A stretch of 64,000 nt of DNA from Cichorium intybus (taxonomy: Eukaryota > Streptophyta > Magnoliopsida > Asterales > Asteraceae), in the NCBI GenBank assembly GCA_023525715.1, contig CM042010.1, forward strand, positions 61,865,729 through 61,929,728, read 5' to 3'. Under the pieces are notes generated by a model. It was not told where the DNA came from and searched no databases. It worked only from the letters and a program-made list of their open reading frames with translations. Each line of letters starts with the position of its first letter. Within the stretch, counting starts at the first letter, position 1. Positions 52,405 through 62,914 of the stretch are shown here, one piece after another. The translations under genes and the position numbers were made by a program.

Positions 52405-53769
52405 TCATTCGTTATCAATATCGGATTCGGAATTTGAATCAGTAGTGTATGCGTAGATATCAATATCTGAATCTACATCTGAATCTTCAATTGGTTCATA
52501 TCCTATATCATAAGCAATTTTTAATACATTTGTTTCGTTTGCTTTCTTATTTTTTATTGGACATTCATAGGCTTTATGTCCTTGTTCTTGGCATAGCCAG
52601 CATCTGCAATCTTTTTTCTTAGACGGACAATAGTTTGAATTTGATTTATATTTTTGCTTATATTGTTTTCGATTTCTAAAATATTTTCTTTCTCCGTTTT
52701 TATAGTATTGTTTATACTTTGGTTTATATGTTTGTTTTTTCCAAACCTTCTTTTTTCTTTTACGCTTGTTCTTTTTACAACCGTATTGACCAATTTGATT
52801 AAATTGTTTCTCACAACATAAATTAATTTGTGCGTCAATTTTAGTTTTTTGTTTTAGACATTTATCTTTCATCCATTCTTTTAAGACGTTTATTCGAGCA
52901 CCTAATGATTCTGCTATTTTACCTTCTTGTGAAAGCTTGTTAAAATATTTTAATACACTTTGACAAACAGTAGATGGTAATTTTTGATAAAACATGTCTA
53001 AGGCTAATTTTTGTCTTGGTGGATCTAAATAATAATATTGTTCAGCAAATTCACATATAAATGCATCTAGATAACACATATTACATATTCTTAAATTTAT
53101 TAAGTGCCATAATGCTTTATTTCTAAAGGCTTCTTTTGATTCATTATCTTCTATCTTTTTTCCTACAAACTCTTGGAGAATTTTATCTAAAACTTTTCTA
53201 AATGTTTCCATTGCGTCGATAGTTGCTATTCTAGATAGTTCATCTTCTTCTAATGATGATAGAAAACGATAAACATTTCCTTGTGTTTTATGCATAATGT
53301 AACTTAAGAAATTTCTTGGATGTAAATTTCTAAGTTCGTCGGTTAATTGAATTTGTATACCCATTTGATTACTCCAATCTTGTATTTTTGTTTCTGGATC
53401 TAAATCACAGTCTATAAAAAGAATATCTATGGGTTTTGGAGTGGTAAATAATTTTGGTACATATTGTGGCGGTACTTTTTCCCATTTATTTTGTTTATTT
53501 TTAATCATACCTTGTCTATATAAATAATTTTCTTCTAAAGATGGTGGTCCATATATGTATTGATTTTGATAATCATCTTCTACATATGATTTATTTCGTT
53601 TTATTCCAAAATTAGTATAAGGATTATTATATGGATTTTCTTCGTCGGATGTAAAATCGTATACTACTTCGATGTCATTTTCTATATTTTCATCTTTTAC
53701 TTCTTCAGGTATTTCTAATGCTGCCATTAATTTGGTTAACGTTTCTACTTGTTCTTGGAGTGTTTCCAT
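52405..53769 (-). CDS. Capsid protein, intact, 454 aa
   Basis: The only uninterrupted CP. Acidic N-terminus (METLQEQ, then a D/E-rich stretch to about residue 60); central capsid domain (about 120-310); very basic region (KKNKRKRKKKVWKK and following K/R/Y-rich stretch); zinc knuckle CWLCQEQGHKAYEC (CX2CX4HX4C, about residues 385-400); and an acidic D/S-rich C-terminus. This order is diagnostic for caulimovirid CP, which packages viral DNA and whose zinc knuckle contacts pregenomic RNA. ORF4 lies just upstream; no PR-RT follows. It starts at the first ATG, shared by all copies. Confidence 0.9.
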   Translation of the reverse strand: METLQEQVETLTKLMAALEIPEEVKDENIENDIEVVYDFTSDEENPYNNPYTNFGIKRNKSYVEDDYQNQYIYGPPSLEENYLYRQGMIKNKQNKWEKVPPQYVPKLFTTPKPIDILFIDCDLDPETKIQDWSNQMGIQIQLTDELRNLHPRNFLSYIMHKTQGNVYRFLSSLEEDELSRIATIDAMETFRKVLDKILQEFVGKKIEDNESKEAFRNKALWHLINLRICNMCYLDAFICEFAEQYYYLDPPRQKLALDMFYQKLPSTVCQSVLKYFNKLSQEGKIAESLGARINVLKEWMKDKCLKQKTKIDAQINLCCEKQFNQIGQYGCKKNKRKRKKKVWKKQTYKPKYKQYYKNGERKYFRNRKQYKQKYKSNSNYCPSKKKDCRCWLCQEQGHKAYECPIKNKKANETNVLKIAYDIGYEPIEDSDVDSDIDIYAYTTDSNSESDIDNE

Positions 53770-53823
53770 TTATTATATAATTTATTTTGTAGATATAAGT
53801 ATTTAGCTATATCTTTCTTTCTC

Positions 53824-54120
53824 TTATAAGTTTTTAACTTTAATTTGATCTGTATAATCTTTGTATGATATAAAATCGTTCATATGACTAAGTTTTTTTA
53901 AACAATTAATTTCAGAATCAATTTGTAGTTTATAGAGAGAATAAAACTTTTCGTTTTTTTCTTTTATTTCTATCAAATCATACATAGTAAATACTATACT
54001 ACGATGATCTAAATTTGTTATGGCCTGGTGGCTTTTATTTAAGAGATAATTAAGATAATCTAAATTATTAAATTGTCGTGGTTGTCCATTTTCATAAACA
54101 AGCCAGAAGTTGTTGTTCAT
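53824..54120 (-). CDS. ORF4, frameshifted at the end (98 aa)
   Basis: Normal to QIKVK, then one T is missing from the run, which swaps the last few residues (KKLIRERKI) for a short tail. Probably near-functional if the C-terminus is dispensable. Confidence 0.55.
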   Translation of the reverse strand: MNNNFWLVYENGQPRQFNNLDYLNYLLNKSHQAITNLDHRSIVFTMYDLIEIKEKNEKFYSLYKLQIDSEINCLKKLSHMNDFISYKDYTDQIKVKNL

Positions 54121-54126
54121 TATTTT

Positions 54127-54298
54127 TTAGTCATAACAGTTGCTTTCAAATAATTGATCTAATATATCATTATTTATATAATCTTCTTTCGTTAATATGT
54201 CATTTTTATAACTATCTTTTTTATTAGTATTTTCTTTATTTCTTTTATACTTTTTAAACCATGTTTTTAATTTTTTGTAAAATATTTTTGATTACCAT
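54127..54298 (-). pseudogene. ORF3 long form, frameshifted
   Basis: Long-form ORF3 with one extra A near the KLKTW codons, shifting the frame early. Confidence 0.6.
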
Positions 54299-54531
54299 GT
54301 TAAGGGTGGTTTGATAGAAAGTGGTTGTTTAGTATTTTTAACTTCTAATAATTTATAAATTTGTTCAATTTTTTGTAATATCTCTGGTATTTGTTTTACC
54401 AATAATTGTTGTTTCATTTCTATAAGATTGTTTAGTTTTTTATTTATTATATGCATTTTTTCATTTACTGTCATTTCATCTTTCATTTGTAAATCTATAT
54501 CATATATTTTACTACTAGATGTTTCTGTCAT
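54292..54531 (-). CDS. ORF2, 79 aa
   Basis: Intact, MTETSSSK variant; ATGA overlap with MP. Confidence 0.65.
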   Translation of the reverse strand: MTETSSSKIYDIDLQMKDEMTVNEKMHIINKKLNNLIEMKQQLLVKQIPEILQKIEQIYKLLEVKNTKQPLSIKPPLTW

Positions 54532-55478
54532 ATTCGTAAGCTTAATGATTTAATCATTTCTTTTATTTCTTCAATCTTTTCATCTTTTCTATTTTCTGTA
54601 GATGTTGAAGGTTGTATTTCTGAAATAGAGGATCTTCCTATATTTGTTGAAATTGGAGGCTCTATTATTGGGTCTCTTTTAACTAAAGGTGTAATTATTT
54701 GTTGTCGAAAATCTGTTTCATAAACTGGTTTATTATCTATTCTTTTTGGTGATTCAAGAGATAATAAAGGTTCAAATAGTTTATCAATATGAATTCTATC
54801 TTCTGTTTTAAATGTAATACTATGATGAGAATTTGTTAATGCATAGTTTATTTGATATGTTAAAGTAAAAGGATGATTTCCTTTTAACATAAAATTTTGT
54901 CTTAATAATTTATATCTTACTGTAATACTATTACTTAGATTTCTATCTTTTAAACTAAGTCCTAATTGTATATTTATATTAAATTTTATTTTTCCTTCAA
55001 TTAAATTTCCTTTTCCTTTTGCAATAATACTTTCTTGACTATTAATTATACGATCATCTCTAATTTCTAATTCTATTGGTGTATCTAAATCACTAAAAGT
55101 ACTTTTCAAAATTACTTGAATTATAGATATATGAATATATGCTATCTTTGATCGATCTATTTCTTTGATATGTTGTATTTTATTTTTGATTTGTTGTTTA
55201 TTAATAATAGGTATAATTATATTTCCTTGAGGTGATTCTATAGGTATCGGTTCTTCACCTACTATTTTACCATAATAAATAATATTTTTTCTTGAAAATA
55301 GATTTTTAAGTGTATCGTATTTAAAATTATGTTTTTCTGATAATGTAAAATTTGATTTTCTAATAGCATCTTTATTTATATTATTTTTATTAACTAGAGC
55401 ATCAAATATATATCCTGATTCATTTTCTTCGTTATTAATAATTATTGATTCATTAATTTCATTTGATGTAGACATCAT
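54528..55478 (-). CDS. Movement protein, intact
   Basis: 316 aa, open, with NEINESI at the N-terminus. With the intact CP and ORF2 downstream this is the best preserved type A gene set, still preceded by its leader, PBS and a P2-type promoter (56130-56660). Confidence 0.86.
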   Translation of the reverse strand: MMSTSNEINESIIINNEENESGYIFDALVNKNNINKDAIRKSNFTLSEKHNFKYDTLKNLFSRKNIIYYGKIVGEEPIPIESPQGNIIIPIINKQQIKNKIQHIKEIDRSKIAYIHISIIQVILKSTFSDLDTPIELEIRDDRIINSQESIIAKGKGNLIEGKIKFNINIQLGLSLKDRNLSNSITVRYKLLRQNFMLKGNHPFTLTYQINYALTNSHHSITFKTEDRIHIDKLFEPLLSLESPKRIDNKPVYETDFRQQIITPLVKRDPIIEPPISTNIGRSSISEIQPSTSTENRKDEKIEEIKEMIKSLSLRI

Positions 55479-55869
55479 AAGAGTTGTTTTTTAATTAAAT
55501 CGTTGCTTATATTTACTAATTATAGTATTTATTAAAATCATAACTTAGCTTTCAATCTTGACTTATCTTTCTACTTAAATATTGTTATTTGTCATATTAG
55601 ATTGTAGTTTAGCTCGTTACTTATCATGAATTAAATTGTTACTTAGCTCTGATATAGTAAAATCGTTTCTTACCATAAAATCGTTACTTAGCTTTGATGT
55701 AGTAAAATCGTTACTTAGCTTATTTACTTAGCTTATTAATTAAATCGTTGTTAATCATTTTTTTATTTCTAATCTACTAGGATTGTTGTGTAGCTCTGAT
55801 CTTAATTAAATTGTTGTTAATTGTTGCTTAAATCGTTACTTAGCTCTGATATAGTAAAATCGTTACTTA
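55479..55869 (-). repeat. Viral leader
   Basis: Full-length leader with 27-nt repeats near the PBS and AT-rich sequence near MP. Confidence 0.77.
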
Positions 55870-55881
55870 GCTCTGATACCA
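55870..55881 (-). promoter_or_regulatory. Primer binding site
   Basis: Perfect consensus on the minus strand. Confidence 0.83.
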
Positions 55882-55946
55882 AATGGGGAAACATAAATGG
55901 ACATATGGATAATAACAGAAATATAGCAAAATAAATGCGGAATGGT

Positions 55947-56129
55947 TTAACATGTGGTTTCTGAAATTCTTGCATGTAGATACTTAAGCTGATTATCGTA
56001 GATATCAACCTCTAACTGTGTTACAGGGAGATGGATATTACGTTCAATTCTATTTTTAAATCTTTGTTTATGAATCTTTAATGCAAAATAATATCGATTG
56101 TTTTGTATTTGTATTTTCGAATCGGTCAT
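55947..56129 (-). CDS. ORF60
   Basis: Intact consensus copy. Confidence 0.6.
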   Translation of the reverse strand: MTDSKIQIQNNRYYFALKIHKQRFKNRIERNIHLPVTQLEVDIYDNQLKYLHARISETTC

Positions 56130-56660
56130 GATGTATGAAGATGTGTAAGGGATGTACCTGACTGATGCTTGGATTGATGCGTTGATTAACTGCTTCGTGG
56201 ATACTTCGATAGGCTATGCTATTCAGAAGCGCGAGGCTTCAACAGAGAACTCTGCTATTCAGAAGCATAAGGCTTCAACAGAGGAATTTTGAGAGCACTC
56301 AAAACTTAACACAAATAAGCTCTGATTTATTACACTAGGCAAATGCCTTATTTATATTTTATAGTACATGAGGGACTCTTCTAGAGTCTAATAGTATCCT
56401 ACACTAATAATACACTAACTAGTGGTGTCTAGCACTACATTATTGTGTCTAGCACCATAACAATAAAGACAAACTACATGATGGTGACTAGCACCTAATT
56501 TACATAATGGAAAACAAACGACAAAATATAAAAGTCTACATAATGGTAGATATGATGAGGGTGGGGTTCACAAATATTCTTTGTGAATAAATCCAAATCC
56601 TCACCACCGTGAATTAAGCGTCGTTGATTGCTTTTGTTGAGTACGGTATACTGTTGTGTA
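56130..56660 (-). promoter_or_regulatory. Hairpin leader, promoter P2, TAV 3' UTR
   Basis: Two hairpin units; the TATA region (56349-56356 complement) carries an 8-9 bp insertion creating TATATTTTATAG, so two overlapping TATA-like sites exist. P2 body follows. The joint with the TAV copy is at the usual place, so this serves as the promoter for the type A genes at 52-55 kb. Confidence 0.8.
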
Positions 56661-58049
56661 CTATTCTTCCATTATCTCCATGAATGGTGTCTCGTCCTTG
56701 TTTTCTTGACAATAATTGCATTGGTGACGTGGAAAATGCATAATATGCGTGCATAATTGTTTTTTAATTTCTGCAGGTAGAACGGCAAGATGATGTGAGA
56801 ATGTTTCAAATGGTTCTTCAAATCGTTCTACGGCTTGCATTCCTTCGGTTGATATTTCTGTGTCATTTGTAGTATATAACAGAAATGTTTTACTGCAATA
56901 GTTTATCCTGACTTGTGATTTTTGATCTTTTCCGTTGCCTATTCTTGAAGAGGCTAAATAAAATCCTGCTAATGCAAAAATTAGATGGTCTTGTGTTGGT
57001 GTTTCGTGTGGTAATTCATCTTTTGTTGGCTTGGATCCATTACTAATTCCCATGTATGCAAATGTAATACTTGGAACTAGTAGTTGAGAGTCTTCATCGA
57101 AAAATGGATAACTGGAATGTAATTTAATGAATAAATCACGTTCTTTTGCAAAACGTGTCTTGTAATGGCGAATAACTGATTGAAAATTAGTTGGAAATTC
57201 ACTTATGCATTGTAGGTTGTTTCCATTTAGGTAGATTGTATCGATGAATCCATGGGTGAAATATTCCCAAAGATTCATTGGATCAGTAAGGTTGGCTAAG
57301 AAGATTGCTTTTGGGCCTGGCTTTCTTATGACTGGGTAAAAGCACATTAGTGAATGGACCTCTGTGTATGAGACTAGGCTGTCCCATAATTTTGCGAATT
57401 TTTCTGTGGTTGGTTTTTTCATTAATTCTTTTTCTTTTGTAAATGGTATAGCTTGTAGGGCTGCTTTGGCTGCTTTGGCTGCGTTTATGTGGTTTAAAGA
57501 TTTTGGTTGTGGTTCTGTTTTTGGAAGGATTCCAAGGATGGTTGTTTTTGATGATTTTTCAACGGCTTCAGTTGTAACCGTTTTGTATGCTTATCTGAAT
57601 GCTGTTTCTGCTTCAGCTTTTGTTTTGTAACTTTTGTGTGTAACGTTCTTTCCAACGATATGAGAATTTGCAATTCCCCAATCGTTATAGATTCCTTTGT
57701 GTGGTCCGTTAAAAATAACGTACCATTTCTTCGTTTCTGCATCAGTTGATTGTTGATGAGTTTTGAATGTTTCTTGAGTGTTACATCTGGATGATGATGG
57801 CTTCTCCTGTTGTTTATCGGAACTGTCTGATGAAATTTGCTGGATTGTTGGTGTAGGTGGAATGGTTGAACTGCCTGTTGACTTTTCTGCATCTTCTTTG
57901 ACCGGAGTGAACTGTGTTGACAATATCTGCAGTGTTTGTTGGAGCTGTTCTTCTTCTTTCTTGATTGTTTCTAGTTGCTTCATCATGGCTGCTTTCTGTT
58001 CCTACTTTTGTTTTAGCTGGTGCTGGATTTGCTTTATAATGGCTTCCAT
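56661..58049 (-). pseudogene. TAV, two nonsense codons
   Basis: 463 codons with TAG at codon 16 (58002-58004) and TAA at codon 153 (57591-57593, end of the viroplasmin domain). The C-terminal domain is open. KDQKS/TTNDT allele but followed by P2, the opposite of other copies with this allele. Confidence 0.87.
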
Positions 58050-60298
58050 TCTCTCGTCAATATATCTGCTATGTGGTTGTGCTCACTCTTTATGTACCTG
58101 AGATATGGATGAAACTGGTGTAATTGTAACTGCCAACGGATTAGCCTTCCACGACAGTAATCTTCTTGTAACTTGTATCGCCAGAATCCTAACAGATATT
58201 TTGAATCTGTTCGGAGTTCAAATCTTGTCTGTAGTAGATCGATTTTCCATTTCTTTAAGGTTCTGAAACATGCCAGTGTTTCTCTTTCATGTGTACTGTA
58301 GTTTTGTTCAGTTTGGGAAAATGTTCCTGATACATATTTACATAATTTTTTCTCGTATTTATCAGTTTTTAATACTTCTGATGATACTTTTGTATCAATG
58401 TATGCTTCTAGTAATACTTTCGTATTACTATTTACTTTTGATGATACTTTCGTATCCTGTATGCTTCTGGTAATACTTTCGTATCACTGTATGCTTCTGG
58501 TAATACTTTCGTATTACTGTATACTTTTGATGATACTTTCGTATCACTGTATGCTTCTGGTAATACTTTCGTATCACTGTATGCTTCTGGTAATACTTTC
58601 GTATTACTGTATACTTTTGATGATACTTTCGTATCACTGTATGCTTCGAATGGTTTAGGCAGAAGGTTTCCCTCGGTGTCTAAACCCAATAATATTTTTT
58701 CACGTATAATTGCTTTTAGGCATCCTGCCCATGTATCTTTTGATGCATCCGTTTCGACTATTAAAAAGTCGTCCGGTTGCGAGTTGTATAGTGTTGGTAA
58801 AACATGAATTTTTTCTTTTATATTTTTGACTAAAATAGTATCTTCATTGGTCCAAGACCATGGTATTTTTTCTGATATTTTCTTTTGTAAAATTCTTCTT
58901 TCATTTGCTAAATTTTATAGAAAACCTTGTTCTGCGATGTAGTTTAAACAGCCAAGAAATCGTTGTATTTGTTTCCGGTTTTCTAGTTTATCGGGAAATA
59001 AATACAATTTTTCTCGAACATTATCTGTTAAAGAAAGTTGTCCGTTTTCTTCGATTTTTAGTCCTAAATATTCAACTTTAGTTTGTAAAAGTTTAGATTT
59101 CTTTTTTGATAAAACTAAACCTTTTTCTTTAATTCTTTGTAAAACTTTAATAACTGCTTCAAGGTGTAATTGTTCTTTTCCATTGGTAAAAACAATAATA
59201 TCATCAATATATGCAAGACATATTTGATCCAAACCATTTAAGGTTGAATCCATAAACCTTTGATATATTGCGGGTGCTTGTTTTAGACCAAATGGTAGAA
59301 CGTTCCATTCGTAGTGTCGCTGAGGTGGACATGAAAAAGCCGTTAGTGGTTTCGTATCTTCGTGTAGTCGTAGTTGCCAATATCCTGATTTTGCATCAAA
59401 TGTGCTAAAGTGTGTATTTCCTTTTAGTTTTTCTAAAATGTATTCTTTTCTTGGTAATTTATATGAATCTCCAATAGTTGCATCATTCATTTTTTTTATA
59501 ATTAATAACCATTCTTCTTTTTCCTCGTTTTATTTCATTATGATTTTCTACATAAAAGGCGGGTGCAGAGTGTGGACTCGTGCTATTTCTTATAATTCCT
59601 TTTTCTAAAAGCTGACTACATTCGGTTTTAAACTCATTTACATCTTTTATACTATATGGTATTTTATTAGGTACATTAATTTCTGCTTTAGGATCTTTTA
59701 GTAGTATTTTAATTTCTTGATTATTTGTGTTTTTTAATTGATCTAATGGATTTTCACTACATACTTCTTCTAGTTGTTTTTCAGCAATATCTTTTGTTAA
59801 TGTTAATAATACTCGTAGTTGAAAACCAACTTCTTGTTTCATTATTTTAATAAGATCATATTGTTTAATTATAGAGGTTTTTATAATTCCTTTAGATGGG
59901 TGTTTGATGCTTATGTATTCGGTTGTTTGAACAAAAGGATTATATAATTTTAAAAAATTATTTTCAAAAACAAGATCTATTCCTGAATCATGTTGATATA
60001 TGTTGATATATGGTTGGTGTGATAAAAGGAGTTTTTTATATAATAACACTAATATTTCTTCCTACATACCAAATGTTATGTACAGATTTATCAGCAATAG
60101 TAATTTTAATTGGTATTTTAAGTTTTTCCCATTTTGCTAAAATATTCTTTTTTCCAAAACATAGTGTTGCACCTGTATCAATATATGCGATTACTTTATA
60201 TTATCTATTGTGGTTGTTATAAATGTACTATTAGGGTTAACTTTAGGTTTTTCTTTACTTTTTTGATTGCTATATTTGTTATATTTATTATTAGTCAT
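58034..60298 (-). pseudogene. PR-RT-RH polyprotein with complete RNase H, broken elsewhere
   Basis: Starts MTNNK at 60298. The protease is broken by a deletion near 60195 and small duplications near 60000. An extra A near 59490 shifts the RT frame, and a stop replaces K at about 58915. RT motifs FDAKSGYWQL, LPFGLKQAP and YIDD are present. Unlike all other copies, the RNase H core survives (58098-58377): HERETLA (catalytic Glu), RTDSKYLL (Asp) and HNHIADTL (final Asp) follow the first Asp (TDAS, near 58745). The 30-nt repeat sits between the first Asp and the Glu as an insertion. Confidence 0.87.
58378..58648 (-). repeat. 30-nt tandem repeat inside an otherwise complete RNase H
   Basis: About nine units with GAAA-loop hairpins; the outermost units (58378-58440) are diverged, suggesting they are the oldest. 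Confidence 0.88.
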
Positions 60299-60437
60299 GA
60301 CAATTACTAAATAATTGATCTAATATATCATTATTTATATAATTTTTTAATATAATATTTTTATAACTATTTTCTTTATTTCTTTTATACTTTTTAAACC
60401 ATGTTTTGAATTTTTGTAACATATTTTTGATTACCAT
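60291..60437 (-). CDS. ORF3 short form
   Basis: 48 aa, intact. Confidence 0.5.
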   Translation of the reverse strand: MVIKNMLQKFKTWFKKYKRNKENSYKNIILKNYINNDILDQLFSNCHD

Positions 60438-60670
60438 GTTAAAGGTGGTTTGATAGAAAGTGGTTGTTTAGTATTTTTAACTTCTAATAATTTATAAATC
60501 TGTTCAATTTTTTGTAATATCTATGGTATTTGTTTTACCAATAATTGTTGTTTCATTTCTATGAGATTGTTTAGTTTTTTATTTATTATATGCATTTTTT
60601 CATTTACTGTCATTTCATCTTTCATTTGTAATTCTATATCATTTATTTTACTACTAGATGATTCTGTCAT
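60431..60670 (-). pseudogene. ORF2, one nonsense codon
   Basis: GAG to TAG in IPEILQ stops the protein in the coiled coil; otherwise identical to the 79-aa form. Confidence 0.68.
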
Positions 60671-61617
60671 ATTCTTAAACTTAATGATCTAATCATTTCT
60701 TTTATTTCTTCAATGTTTTCATCTTTTCTATTTTCCGTAGATGTTGAAAGTTGTATTTCTGAAATAGAGGATCTTCCTATAATTGTTGAAATTGGAGGCT
60801 CTATTATTGGGTCTCTTTTAACTAAAGGTGTAATTATTTGTTGTCGAAAATCTGTTTCATAAACTGGTTTATTATCTATTCTTTTTGGTGATTCAAGAGA
60901 TAATAAAGGTTCAAATAGTTTATCAATATGAATTCTATCTTCTGTTTTAAATGTAATACTATGATGAGAATTTGTTAATGCATAGTTTATTTGATATGTT
61001 AAAGTAAAAGGATGATTTCCTTTTAACATAAAATTTTGTCTTAATAATTTATATCTTACTGTAATACTATTACTTAGATTTCTATCTTTTAAACTAAGTC
61101 CTAATTGTATATTTATATTAAATTTTATTTTTCCTTCAATTAAATTTCCTTTTCCTTTTGCAATAATACTTTCTTGACTATTAATTATACGATCATCTCT
61201 AATTTCTAATTCTATTGGTGTATCTAAATCCCTAAAAGTACTTTTCAAAATTACTTGAATTGTAGATATATGAATATATGCTATCTTTGATCGATCTATT
61301 TCTTTGATATGTTGTATTTTATTTTTGATTTGTTGTTTATTAATAATAGGTATAATTATATTTCCTTGAGTTGATTCTATAGGTATTGGTTCTTCACCTA
61401 CTATTTTACCATAATAAATAATATTTTTTCTTGAAAATAGATTTTTAAGTGTATCGTATTTAAAATTATGTTTTTCTGATAATGTAAAATTTGATTTTCT
61501 AATAGCATCTTTATTTATATTATTTTTACTAACTAGAGCATCAAATATATATCCTGATTCATTTTCTTCGTTATTAATAATTATTGATTCATTATTCTCG
61601 TTAGATGTAGACATCAT
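60667..61617 (-). CDS. Movement protein, intact
   Basis: 316 aa, open, TFRD variant. First gene of the 56-62 kb type B copy. Confidence 0.86.
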   Translation of the reverse strand: MMSTSNENNESIIINNEENESGYIFDALVSKNNINKDAIRKSNFTLSEKHNFKYDTLKNLFSRKNIIYYGKIVGEEPIPIESTQGNIIIPIINKQQIKNKIQHIKEIDRSKIAYIHISTIQVILKSTFRDLDTPIELEIRDDRIINSQESIIAKGKGNLIEGKIKFNINIQLGLSLKDRNLSNSITVRYKLLRQNFMLKGNHPFTLTYQINYALTNSHHSITFKTEDRIHIDKLFEPLLSLESPKRIDNKPVYETDFRQQIITPLVKRDPIIEPPISTIIGRSSISEIQLSTSTENRKDENIEEIKEMIRSLSLRI

Positions 61618-61868
61618 AAGAGTTGTTTTTTAATTAAATCGTTGCTTATATTTTCTAATTATAGTATTTATTAAAATCATAACTTAGCTTTCAATCTTGA
61701 CTTATCTTTCTAATTAAATATTGTTATTTGTCATATTAGATTGTAGTTTAGCTCGTTACTTATCATGAATTAAATTGTTACTTAGCTTTGATTTACTAGA
61801 AATGTTGCTTACCATAAAATCGTTACTTAGTATAGTAAAATCGTTACTTACCATAAAATCGTTACTTA
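61618..61868 (-). repeat. Viral leader, shortened
   Basis: Fewer repeats than other copies and a diverged block (TTTCTAGTAAATC in virus sense) near the PBS. Confidence 0.73.
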
Positions 61869-61880
61869 GCTCTGATACCA
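61869..61880 (-). promoter_or_regulatory. Primer binding site
   Basis: Perfect consensus on the minus strand. Confidence 0.83.
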
Positions 61881-61945
61881 AATGGGGAAACACATATGGA
61901 CATATGGATAATAACAGAAATATAGCAAAATAAATGCTGAATGGT

Positions 61946-62128
61946 TTAACATGTGGTTTCTGAAATTCTTGCATGTAGATACTTAAGCTGATTATCGTAG
62001 ATATCAACCTCTAACTGTGTTACAGGGAGATGGATATTACGTTCAATTCTATTTTTAAATCTTTATTTATGAATCTTTAATGCAAAATAATATCGATTGT
62101 TTTGTATTTGTATTTTCGAATCGGTCAT
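61946..62128 (-). pseudogene. ORF60, one stop
   Basis: CAA to TAA in IHKQRF; otherwise full length. Confidence 0.7.
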
Positions 62129-62582
62129 GATGTATGAGGATGTGTAAGGGATGTACCTGACTGATGTCTGGACGATGCGTTGATTAACTGCTTCGTGGAT
62201 ACTTCGATAGGCTCTGCTATTCAGAAGCGCAAGGCTTCAACAGAGAACTCTGCTATTCAGAAGCATAAGGCTTCAACAGAGGAATTTTGAGAGCACTTAA
62301 AACTTAACACAAATAAGCTCTGATTTATTACACTAGGCAAATGCCTTATTTATAGTATATGAGGGACTCTTCTAGAGTCTAATAGTATCCTACACTAATA
62401 ATACACTAACTAGTGGTGTCTAGCACTACATTATTGTGTCTAGCACCATAACAATAAAGACAAACTACATGATGATGACTAGCACCTAATTTACATAATG
62501 GAAAACAAACGACAAAATATAAAAGTCTACATAATGGTAGATATGATGAGGGTGGGGTTCACAAATATTCTTTGTGAATAAA
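62129..62582 (-). promoter_or_regulatory. Hairpin leader and promoter P2
   Basis: Two hairpin units, TATA complement at 62347-62354, and P2 body. It would drive the 56-62 kb copy. Confidence 0.8.
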
Positions 62583-62914
62583 TCCAAATATCTGCAGTGT
62601 TTGTTGGAGCTGTTCTTCCTCTTTCTTGATTGTTTCTAGTTGCTTCATCATGGCTGCTTTCTGTTCCTGCTTTTGTTTTAGCTTTAGCTGGTGCTGGATT
62701 TGCTTCATAATGGCTTCCATTCTCTCGTCAATGTATCTGCTATGTGGTTGTGCTCACTCTTTATGTACCTGAGATATGGATGAAACTGGTGTAATTGTAA
62801 CTGCCAACGGATTAACCTTCCTCGACAGTAATCTTCTTGTAACTTGTATCGCCAGAATCTTAACAGATATTTTGAATGTGTTCGGAGTTCAAATCTTGTC
62901 TGTAGTAGATCGAT
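62583..62914 (-). pseudogene. RNase H end and TAV start fragment
   Basis: In virus sense: RNase H from KSIDLLQTRFELRT to IADTLTREWKPL, overlapping the TAV start, and 45 codons of TAV coiled coil. This is the second locus retaining RNase H core sequence, but the catalytic Asp of RTDSK is His (RTHSK). It is cut at 62914 by a P2 copy of opposite orientation. Confidence 0.83.
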
